A DNA stretch of 48,973 bases from Methanocorpusculaceae archaeon UBA425 (GTDB lineage: Archaea > Halobacteriota > Methanomicrobia > Methanomicrobiales > Methanocorpusculaceae): contig DAWV01000026.1 in the NCBI GenBank assembly GCA_002506085.1, positions 9,457 to 58,429 on the forward strand. The letters run 5' to 3'. This document shows, in pieces, positions 42,339 to 48,973 of the stretch (its first letter is position 1; each line of letters opens with the position of its first letter). The translations under genes were made by a program, and so were the position numbers. The notes under the pieces are model-generated. The model made no database searches and was not told the DNA's origin. It saw nothing but the letters and a program-made list of their open reading frames with translations.

Positions 42339-42566
42339 GGCGATGAAATCTCGGAGGCGTATATTTCGTGGTGTGCCCGCCATGATATTCCGGTGGGTCT
42401 CGCGAAGATCCAGATGCCGGGATATGATGAGTATTCGCAGGTGAATTTCTGCCAGTGGCTGTCGGAGAAGGAGAAGAGGGCGCTCTTCAAGGGGATGAGG
42501 GTGTATGGGTATGAGGAAAAGATGATTCATGGAACACGGTATTTCAGCTGTGTTCTGAAGAAGTAG
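42339..42566 (+). pseudogene. C-terminal fragment of an unidentified protein
   Basis: An open stretch of 75 codons ending at TAG 42564-42566 has protein-like composition. It contains VGLAKIQMPGYDEYSQVNF, then FCQWLSEKEKRALFKGMRVY and MIHGTRYFSCVLKK. It begins inside the hairpin repeats without a start codon or promoter. The Trp-Leu/Lys-Arg pattern resembles the C-terminal winged helix of primase or helicase proteins of mobile elements, but I cannot name it. It is probably the end of a gene whose front was lost by repeat-linked rearrangement. Confidence 0.4.
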
Positions 42567-42600
42567 GGTGCAGGTTGGACCTGCACCCCTGTTTTTGTTT
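42566..42600 (+). terminator. Hairpin terminator after the fragment
   Basis: GGGTGCAGGT-TGG-ACCTGCACCC is a perfect 10-bp stem starting at the last base of the stop codon. T-rich GTTTTTGTTT follows. Its presence supports the view that the fragment is the end of a once complete gene. Confidence 0.65.
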
Positions 42601-42699
42601 GTGTTTTGGGAGCAGGTTGCAGAAATCTACGTGCACCCTGATTCTGGTTTATTTTGGGCTCTTTTTTGAAAAATAGACTTATTTTGTGGGTTTTTGGTG

Positions 42700-42802
42700 A
42701 GGGTGCACATTTTTCCCGAAACTCTGTATTTTGTAGTAATTAGGCTAATATTTAGTGTTTAGATAATTTTCCCAGGGTTTTGAAAAAAATGTGCACCCTG
42801 GG
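42700..42802 (+). promoter_or_regulatory. Inverted GTGCACCCT sites in the promoter of the pentapeptide gene
   Basis: AGGGTGCACATTTTT at 42700-42714 is the exact inverse of 42785-42799, with 70 AT-rich bases between. A further stem, CCCAGGGT (42771-42778) with ACCCTGGG (42795-42802), overlaps the right copy. CTACGTGCACCCTG in the upstream gap and the terminator stem repeat the same core. The arrangement fits paired operators that could be bridged by one regulator, or alternative RNA folds. Confidence 0.4.
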
Positions 42803-42852
42803 ATTTTTGAGGTATTATTAATCACGAGGGAGGGACTATTCTATCACATATT

Positions 42853-44205
42853 ATGGTGAAGAGACCGGAAGGGTGGAATAAGGAGCTGTATGATAAGCTG
42901 AGTTTTGAATATCTGATCGAGTGTGCTAAAAATCATAGAATCGATGAATGGAATTGCGTGTATGAGGAATATCTGAGATCAGAGTGGAAGAGGATCTTTC
43001 CGAATAAGGAATATGATCCGGAGAGGATTTCCTTCATGATAAATACGTATCACCATAACGTTAATTCATTTTTTGTATATCCTAATTTCACCGGGAGAGA
43101 TTTTATACCGGCAATAGGTGGTGGAGCAGACTTTTCTCATGCATGTCTTTGTGGAGCAAATTTCTGGTCAGTAAATCTTGAACATGCAGATTTCACTGAT
43201 GCAAATCTTATTTGTACCTTATTTGGCGAAACGAGTTTGGATAACGCCATATTCGCCAAGGCACGCATGAATTACGCTGTATTTCGTGAAGCGAATGGAA
43301 ATAATACATATTTTGGTGATGCCAATTTGCATGGTGCAGATTTTCATATGGCAAACCTGTACAACCCACATTTCTTTCAAACAGATATGGAGGGTGCGGA
43401 TTTTTCATGGGCAACTATAAAATCGGCTTGTTTTTTATTTACAAACTTGGAGGGTGTGGATTTTTCTCATACATGCCTTGAGCAAGCAAATTTCATGTTT
43501 GCAGGGCTCATGGGGTTAGATTTCAGTGGCGCAAATCTGAGTGATGCAGACTTCTCGAGTGCCCATCTTCAAGGAGCAAATTTAAGTAATACTCATTTGG
43601 AAGGTGCTGATTTCACCAATTCTCATATCGAGGGAACACAATTCACCTTAGCCGTCGTAAATGGGAAGACCCTGTTTTCCGACAACACCATAGATGATAA
43701 AACCGATTTCACCGGTACAAATCTCTCAGTCGTCCGCATAGATCCAAAACTCAGAAAACACCTTGAGAGAAATATTCGTAAACTCAACATCACCAATAAA
43801 AACGTCTTTGTTGCGATGAAATTTGACTGTCCCGACCTCGACTCGGCACTAAAAAATGCCATCAAACCCGCCTTCCTCGAATGCGGCGGCATGGAAGCAT
43901 TCACGGTCAATGAAAAAGCCGGTAACGAATGGATTCCGCTGATGATAAAAGAAGGAATCCAGAATGCACGATTCGTCATCTCGGACTTAACCTACAGAAA
44001 CCCCGGCGTATATTACGAAACCGGCTACGCTGACGGGCTTGACATCCCCGTTATCCAGACATGCAATAAATTGTGGTATGATAAAGATCCTGCCCCTCTT
44101 CATTTCGACATCGCCCAGAGAAATACCATCTTCTGGAACGACAATGAAGATCTCAAACAACAGCTCATTCAGAAAATAAAAGAGTTACAGGAGAATGGAA
44201 AATAG
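42853..44205 (+). CDS. Pentapeptide-repeat protein fused to a deoxyribosyltransferase/TIR-like domain
   Basis: A 450-residue two-part protein. After a short helical start (KRPEGWNKELYDKLS), residues 75-300 are pentapeptide repeats of A(D/N)Lxx or A(D/N)Fxx type (GADFSHACLCGANFWSVNLE, DFSGANLSDADFSS), which form a right-handed quadrilateral beta helix. Residues 317-445 form a small alpha/beta domain: NVFVAMKFD, then ARFVISDLTYRNPGVYYETG with the family glutamate. It resembles the nucleoside 2-deoxyribosyltransferase-like proteins related to TIR and SLOG domains that serve as NAD- or nucleotide-acting effectors in immunity. No transmembrane region is present. It has an unusual spacing of 18 bases from GAGGGAGGG to the ATG. 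The codons are AT-rich compared with housekeeping genes. A defence or stress role is inferred. Confidence 0.75.
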   Translation: MVKRPEGWNKELYDKLSFEYLIECAKNHRIDEWNCVYEEYLRSEWKRIFPNKEYDPERISFMINTYHHNVNSFFVYPNFTGRDFIPAIGGGADFSHACLCGANFWSVNLEHADFTDANLICTLFGETSLDNAIFAKARMNYAVFREANGNNTYFGDANLHGADFHMANLYNPHFFQTDMEGADFSWATIKSACFLFTNLEGVDFSHTCLEQANFMFAGLMGLDFSGANLSDADFSSAHLQGANLSNTHLEGADFTNSHIEGTQFTLAVVNGKTLFSDNTIDDKTDFTGTNLSVVRIDPKLRKHLERNIRKLNITNKNVFVAMKFDCPDLDSALKNAIKPAFLECGGMEAFTVNEKAGNEWIPLMIKEGIQNARFVISDLTYRNPGVYYETGYADGLDIPVIQTCNKLWYDKDPAPLHFDIAQRNTIFWNDNEDLKQQLIQKIKELQENGK

Positions 44206-44415
44206 CCCCCCACCCCTCACTTTTTCTCCTTATGCACATGATCTTCCGTCTCCACAAAATACGCCCTCATCCCCCTTCTCGGCATCATCTTCCAGAATCT
44301 GAGTCCATAGACCATTCTTTTTTCACGGGCAAACACTCATTACCATCCTGCAACAAAATATCAATCACGAACGTATTCAGGGGATTAGCAACTATGAACT
44401 GCTGGGAAATTCTCT

Positions 44416-46383
44416 GTGAGGATGAAATTCATGGATATTTCACAATTATGGACTGAATTAATACAAACTGATGAACATTCACGGCTGGAAGCAAAACCCG
44501 GAAATGAAATTGGCAATCCAGTCATGCAAACCATATGTGCCTATGCAAATACTGACGGTCTCAATGGAGGTTATATCCTCATCGGTGTTGAAGAAGATAA
44601 GACTTCACCGAGTGGATATGTGATTGCCGGCGTCAAAAATCCCGACCAAATTCAGAATGAAATCGTTACACAGTGCATCTCAAAGTTCAACGTCATCATC
44701 CGTCCGGAAATACAAGTAGGAATTTTGCAGGATAAAACAGTTATCGGAGTCTATATTCCAGAATCAGAACCAGGAGATAAACCGATATATATGAGAAAAC
44801 AGGGCATGAATAAAGGAACGTACATAAGGGTCGGCTCTACGGATCAAGTATGCACAGAAGGCGAACTGGTTCGTTTTTTACAAAAGAAAAATGCACGACC
44901 CTATGACGAAACCGTTCTCCCGCAGACATCTCTCTCAGATATAGATCCAAAAGCCCTTCAGGAATACAGAAAACTCCGAAAAAAGAAAACACCTCACGCA
45001 TCTGAGCTGGATTACTCTGACGAAGACTTACTTAATGCATTACACTGTGTTGACATCATTGACGGAATTCCCAAACCTACCATTGCCGGATTACTATTAT
45101 TTGGAACCGATGCCGTTTTACGACGATACTTTTCCATGATGCGGTTTGATTATGTTCGCGTTAAGGGACGTGAATGGGGAGGCAGCCGGGATGAAAGCTC
45201 CTATTACTCCATCGAGCTCCGGGAATCACTGCTTACTTTACTTCCAAAAGCAGAAGCTGCAATAATGGATGATATAGAGAGGGAACTCTCCTTTCCGCCA
45301 GGCCGTCTTACAAGAGAGGAGAAGCCCGTCATTCCCTACGATGTTATTCGGGAAATCTTAGTTAATGCCGTAATGCATCGTGATTATCAGACGCCAAGTC
45401 CGACACTCGTAATCAGATTTACCGATCGAATCGAGTTCCATAATCCGGGATATTCATTGAAACCTCTTGATAAAATCGGAACGCCCGGCTCAACCGCAAG
45501 AAATCAGACCATTGCCAGTGTTTTAAATGAAACGGAGTATGCAGAAAATAAAGGGTCAGGCATTGCCAAAGTACAGAGAAAAATGGTTGAAGCCCAACTC
45601 CCTCCACCTATGTTTGATTCATCAAAAACCGAAAATACATTTGTTGTCACGCTCTCCCTTCATCAATTGATGGATGAGACCGCTCTAAGATGGTTAAATC
45701 AATTTCATGATTTTGGTTTGTCAGGAGATGAGGCGAGGATTCTGGTTTATGCAAAACAATACGGATCTGTTTCTAATGAGAATTGTAGAAATCTCACCTC
45801 ATATGATACGGCAAAATCAAGCTCTCTTCTCACCAGACTCCGCAGTATGGGGATATTGAATCAGCATTCTCACGGTTCTGCAACCTATTATACCATTCCT
45901 GAAAACTATCTTGAATCTGAGCCGGAAAATAGTTTAGTTACCCAGATAAGAACACAAGATACCCAGATGGATAAAGAAAATAACCCCGAATCAGCGTTAG
46001 TTACCCAGATAAGAACACAAGATACCCAGATACAAAACGAACAAACTTCCCAACGAGAGTATGGCTCTGAGAGTGATGAACGAGCAATTCTTCTTCAATC
46101 TCTTCCAAAAACACTCCAAAAGGAGATTCTGAGTCTCGGGCAGAGAATGACTCCGGAAAAACGTGAAGAGATGCTGTTGAAAGTGTGTAGAATACATCCG
46201 TTCACAGCAGCCGAAGTTGGAATATTATTTAGAAATACCCGACACTGGGCCAAAAATGTGTTAAGGGAACTGGTCTATTCCGGCAAAATATTTTTAACCA
46301 TTCCCGATAAGCCCCAAAGTAAAAATCAGGCGTATTATGTTTCACATGATGCGGGACAAACGAATATTAATGAATGGAAATGA
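44416..46383 (+). CDS. AlbA_2 (Schlafen-like) ATP-binding regulator with HTH region
   Basis: A 655-residue protein of the widespread AlbA_2/COG2865 family. Residues 10-120 form the AlbA_2 domain (EHSRLEAKPGNEIGNP, NGGYILIGVEED, GTYIRVGSTDQ). Residues 310-420 form the ATP-binding ATPase_C_4-like domain, with REILVNAVMHRDY, IEFHNPGYSLKP, GTPGSTARNQTIA and ENKGSGIAKVQRKM. Then come two winged-helix-like parts and a linker in which TQIRTQDTQ is duplicated. Relatives lie in phage-defence or mobile islands, but the function of most is unknown. The frame allows starts at MRMKF or at ATG four codons later (MDISQ). It follows the pentapeptide gene by 210 bases on the same strand; a shared function is possible but not shown. 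Confidence 0.8.
   Translation: MRMKFMDISQLWTELIQTDEHSRLEAKPGNEIGNPVMQTICAYANTDGLNGGYILIGVEEDKTSPSGYVIAGVKNPDQIQNEIVTQCISKFNVIIRPEIQVGILQDKTVIGVYIPESEPGDKPIYMRKQGMNKGTYIRVGSTDQVCTEGELVRFLQKKNARPYDETVLPQTSLSDIDPKALQEYRKLRKKKTPHASELDYSDEDLLNALHCVDIIDGIPKPTIAGLLLFGTDAVLRRYFSMMRFDYVRVKGREWGGSRDESSYYSIELRESLLTLLPKAEAAIMDDIERELSFPPGRLTREEKPVIPYDVIREILVNAVMHRDYQTPSPTLVIRFTDRIEFHNPGYSLKPLDKIGTPGSTARNQTIASVLNETEYAENKGSGIAKVQRKMVEAQLPPPMFDSSKTENTFVVTLSLHQLMDETALRWLNQFHDFGLSGDEARILVYAKQYGSVSNENCRNLTSYDTAKSSSLLTRLRSMGILNQHSHGSATYYTIPENYLESEPENSLVTQIRTQDTQMDKENNPESALVTQIRTQDTQIQNEQTSQREYGSESDERAILLQSLPKTLQKEILSLGQRMTPEKREEMLLKVCRIHPFTAAEVGILFRNTRHWAKNVLRELVYSGKIFLTIPDKPQSKNQAYYVSHDAGQTNINEWK
45934..46031 (+). 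repeat. In-frame 63-base duplication in the AlbA_2 gene
   Basis: The same 35 bases occur at 45934-45968 and 45997-46031, starting TTAGTTACCCAGATAAG. The offset of 63 bases equals 21 codons, so the frame is kept and the peptide LVTQIRTQDTQ appears twice. Identity at the third codon positions points to a recent event. Confidence 0.9.
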
Positions 46384-46504
46384 GAAGGAATCACAAATAT
46401 ACCTCCATATTTCCAGTTACCTGCCGCATCCTGCAAGTTGTCAGAACGCCGCATGAGTCGGATGTATTTTTAATTCTTAGAAATGTATAATCCCTTCCTC
46501 CCCG

Positions 46505-46966
46505 TCACCCCTCCATCATCTTCAGCACCCCCGCGATATCCCGCTCAATCAGCGGCCGCATATTCGCATTATACTTCCCCGTATCTGCATTCTCCAGCGC
46601 CTCCCTGATCTGCGGAATCAGATCCCTCCTCGCCGAAACAACACCCTTCAGCGCCTGGATACACTGCCTCGCTGTAATCGGCTTCTCATCGGAAACATGC
46701 TCAAGATACCGGGCAAGAACCCCGTCCATCTTATGCTCCGTATCCCAGGCGGCGTTCGCCGCAATCAGCAAAAGCCCCCTGGTCCGGACATACGAATTCT
46801 CGCTGTCCATCATCACGGAAAACTCGTCCCAGAACCGGTACACCCCATTCCCCGCCTCACTCTCCGCCTTCAGCCGCAGAAAACACGCATATGCCGCTTT
46901 CGTATCCTTCGAATACAACCCGCGAACTGCCTCATCCAACTCATCCATACCAACTATATCATCCAT
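46505..46966 (-). CDS. HEAT-like conserved protein (often named SufBD-like)
   Basis: A 153-residue all-helical protein. It matches a family often labelled SufBD protein in anaerobes: LYSKDTKAAYACFLRLKAES, then NSYVRTRGLLLIAANAAWD and KPITARQCIQALKGVV, ending MRPLIERDIAGVLKMM. There is no sign of the Fe-S scaffold features of true SufB or SufD. The repeat of helix pairs suggests a HEAT-like protein-binding scaffold. The start is uncertain: ATG 46966 and 46948 are both plausible, and no ribosome-binding site helps. The function is unknown. Confidence 0.72.
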   Translation of the reverse strand: MDDIVGMDELDEAVRGLYSKDTKAAYACFLRLKAESEAGNGVYRFWDEFSVMMDSENSYVRTRGLLLIAANAAWDTEHKMDGVLARYLEHVSDEKPITARQCIQALKGVVSARRDLIPQIREALENADTGKYNANMRPLIERDIAGVLKMMEG

Positions 46967-47041
46967 AAACACTATAAAACCGACCCCTCCCCCTCCCTTC
47001 ATCTCCCCATCCTCCTTCCTTCGTTCTCCCCGCCTCCTCCA

Positions 47042-48088
47042 TCACGTAGTAAACACCTCAGTCGAAGCGGAAACACTCTCCACATTCTCCCCGGAAAGAG
47101 TAATCACAAACCTCGTCGTCTCATCCATCGGCACCTTCAGATAAATAATCGCCCTGCCCGTCGAATCCTCAGGATAATCCTCCACACTAATCGTCGACTG
47201 ATCCCACACAAGACCCTCCCCCTCACGGGGAGCCTCTGCCGATGCATAAATCCTCAGATTCTTTGCTGTACCGGGACCATTATTCGTAATCGTACAATTA
47301 ATCGTATAATACACATGGGAAAAATCCGCAGAATCCGCCTCTGCATAAAATCCCAGACTCATCTTCGGAGACTGAATCAGAGGAATCACCTCTGCCGTCA
47401 AAAACCGGTATTCTTCCGGAATCTCGCCAACTCCCCACCCATTCGCCGTCGTCTCAATATAATAATAGTTCGACCCCTCATAGGGGATATATGACCCCGA
47501 AAGCGTATCATCCCCTTTCACCCCGACCGCCATATGGTTCGAATACTTCAGCAGCACCACTCCGTATCCCATCTCATGCAGCAAAGCCGCCGTCAGAATT
47601 GCCGAATCCTCACAATCCCCGCCCCCGTCGACCAGCGTCTCCACCGGATAACGCGGATACTCGTCAGCGCCCGTGGAAACGATGTCTGACGTATAGGGCA
47701 GAGACTGAACAAAGGTAACAACATTCAGAACATTATCATTATCCGAATATCCCTTTTTTTCCCCCACTTCCTCGAACGAGGCGACAAGATTCCGGAGATA
47801 CTCACGATCATAATCCGAAAGAGCATAATCAACATATTCCCTGTTCGAATGATCGCGTGACTGATAATACTGATATAATTCAGAGGGAACATTCTCTGAA
47901 TGCGTCCAGATCAGACCATTATAACGCCAGGAATATTCAAAATGAGACGGTATCCCGATATCGGTTTCATTTCCCGCAGATGCGGCAATTGTTGCCGCGG
48001 GTCCCGCCGGCTGCAGAAAAACACAGCCCACTGTACAAACACACCCTGCTGTTAATACCAGTAACAACAGAATAAGATATTTTCTCAT
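47042..48088 (-). CDS. Transglutaminase-like lipoprotein, paralogue 4
   Basis: A 348-residue relative of the three proteins at 34423-37692, more diverged. It has a lipobox (LLLLVLTAGCVC) for lipid anchoring. The catalytic block reads GGGDCEDSAILTAALLHEMG with the Cys, then YSNHMAVGVKGDD with the His and YYYIETTANGWGVG with the acid. The N-terminal part has FVQSLPYTSD in place of VQNIPYKT. The C-terminal 90 residues are beta-rich (INCTITNNGPGTAKNLRIYA) and look like a CARDB or Ig-like adhesive module instead of the coiled-coil tail of the others. A surface protein-modifying role is inferred. Confidence 0.75.
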   Translation of the reverse strand: MRKYLILLLLVLTAGCVCTVGCVFLQPAGPAATIAASAGNETDIGIPSHFEYSWRYNGLIWTHSENVPSELYQYYQSRDHSNREYVDYALSDYDREYLRNLVASFEEVGEKKGYSDNDNVLNVVTFVQSLPYTSDIVSTGADEYPRYPVETLVDGGGDCEDSAILTAALLHEMGYGVVLLKYSNHMAVGVKGDDTLSGSYIPYEGSNYYYIETTANGWGVGEIPEEYRFLTAEVIPLIQSPKMSLGFYAEADSADFSHVYYTINCTITNNGPGTAKNLRIYASAEAPREGEGLVWDQSTISVEDYPEDSTGRAIIYLKVPMDETTRFVITLSGENVESVSASTEVFTT

Positions 48089-48269
48089 ATCCTATGTTTC
48101 GCATGTCTGCGGATATACTTTTCCGGGATATGATGCCGCATAATGCTTATATATGATGTGGTTTTCATTGAAATATACCGTAATTATACGAAAAAACATG
48201 GTGAAAAACAATTATTCGGAGATTTGGGAAAAGAGCGGGATGAGATTCATCAAAACGGAAACGGAATGT

Positions 48270-48551
48270 TCATTTCCGTCTTTCGCCGAAAGGCAAACCC
48301 TCGACACTACCCAGTGACTTTTTCACGGTCTTCGCTTCAGCCGGTTTATTGTAACATTCCATACATAAAATCGCGCAGTTTCGGACAAGCTCATTCCCTC
48401 CCTCGCTCACCGGTTTTATATGACGAGCCTCCCAGGCCCCGCGTGCCCCGGTATTTCCCCGGCTGTTGAACACTAATTTTTTTCCGCAGGTCTGACAGTA
48501 TCCATTTACTCTCTCGAACGCATTCTTCACGATATCTTCTGTAAATACCAT
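48270..48551 (-). CDS. HNH endonuclease, small
   Basis: A 93-residue HNH nuclease. It has CQTCGK at residues 19-24 and, later, CMECYN, four cysteines that bind a structural zinc. The catalytic motif is EARHIKPVSEGGNELVRNCA, with the first His, the Asn and the zinc-finger end. It is similar to stand-alone HNH proteins of mobile elements and restriction systems; no partner gene is adjacent. It borders the terminal repeat block. Confidence 0.82.
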   Translation of the reverse strand: MVFTEDIVKNAFERVNGYCQTCGKKLVFNSRGNTGARGAWEARHIKPVSEGGNELVRNCAILCMECYNKPAEAKTVKKSLGSVEGLPFGERRK

Positions 48552-48973
48552 TCCCTCTCCAATGAGTAGGAGTAGGTGATTATATTATAATAATATTGAC
48601 TTCCGGGAAGATTATACAAAATAGGAGTTACGCGAGGGCGATCCCAATCATAAAACTGACGTACGTATGAGATGTACTTCGATTTCGTGTATGACATACG
48701 TGCGGATGCATGAGAATCCCGGCGAACCGCAAATCAGAGATTTGTTCTCCGACTCGCTTCGCTCAATTGAATAAGCCCAGCTGGGAAAAGCCCATTTGAC
48801 TTGCACGCAATCGTGAATCTCTAGAAAAAGGGAGTTGGCCGGGTGTGGTCTGGGGTGAGCCGATGGTTTACCGGATTCATTCTACTCTTTTTTAGTAAGG
48901 ATTTTTGGATGTACTTCGATTTCGTGTACGGAATTCTTTTTGATGACCGTATCATCACACGGAAAACACAGAA
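48552..48973. repeat. Repeat-rich end of the window
   Basis: No gene is evident in these 422 bases. Two copies of the GTACTTCG repeat lie at 48672-48691 and 48908-48929. The first is enclosed by CGTATG...CATACG arms and can form a hairpin. The second has the same TTTTTGATGACCGTATC tail as the copy near 42240. Between them, CAAATC-AGA-GATTTG and a GACTCGCTTCGCTC stretch (the inverse of 219-232) belong to the hairpin-module family of 59-300. Confidence 0.6.

Noticed and set aside
48143..48469. 108-codon frame overlapping the HNH gene on the other strand
   Set aside because: The second half is antisense to conserved HNH residues and the first half lies in the promoter gap of the neighbouring lipoprotein gene.
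1..48973. tRNA or rRNA genes
   Set aside because: I looked for T-loop GGTTCGAAT-type motifs with matching acceptor stems. The few hits, such as one inside ilvC near 6241, lie within coding sequence and lack cloverleaf partners. A tRNA scan would settle this.

Overview
The window is chromosomal DNA of a hydrogenotrophic methanogenic archaeon. The evidence is a complete frhADGB cluster (F420-reducing [NiFe]-hydrogenase), the archaeal GTP cyclohydrolase MptA, the small subunit of DNA polymerase D, Orc1/Cdc6, Hel308, RIO1 with an archaeal Dim2-like KH protein, and the KEOPS subunit Cgi121. The frhADGB order and the protein sequences suggest Methanomicrobiales, and Methanocorpusculum or a close relative is my best guess. 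The genus is an inference from memory, not a search.

Layout. 1-4160 is an accessory block: a solitary GmrSD-like (DUF262/DUF1524) nuclease gene in a bed of short hairpin-forming and G-rich repeats. 4254-10885 holds a RecQ-type helicase, a divergent ketol-acid reductoisomerase, mptA, and a coupled pair made of a 614-residue protein of unknown function and a LarC-like nickel-cofactor protein. 11090-15035 is the frh operon with a long leader and a hairpin terminator. 15105-18587 has an unknown protein, a MerR-family regulator with a clear palindromic operator, a membrane polyferredoxin and an IS66 transposase scrap. 18588-22612 is a metal/cofactor-like module: a secreted ABC-type binding protein divergent from a tightly coupled G3E GTPase, soluble ABC ATPase and DUF364 protein. 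22631-28230 has mostly housekeeping and small genes, ending in a membrane pyrophosphatase.

28338-33435 is a replication neighbourhood: DP1, an aminotransferase, an Lrp regulator and Orc1/Cdc6 lie leftward of an AT-rich intergenic region. That region is bounded by two inverted, nearly identical 29-bp origin recognition boxes, so it is very probably an oriC. A further ORB-like element lies just upstream of hel308 at 40437-40460, and a degenerate one lies at 29783-29803.

33436-42000 continues with MoaB, a GNAT enzyme, three tandem transglutaminase-like exported proteins, Cgi121, Hel308, the KH protein and RIO1. 42000-48973 is a second accessory block. It has hairpin repeats, a gene fragment, a pentapeptide-repeat protein fused to a nucleoside-deoxyribosyltransferase/TIR-like domain (a possible immunity effector), an AlbA_2/Schlafen-type regulator with an in-frame duplication, a HEAT-like protein, a fourth transglutaminase-like lipoprotein and an HNH nuclease. 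The same repeats close the window. No rRNA, tRNA or CRISPR array was seen.
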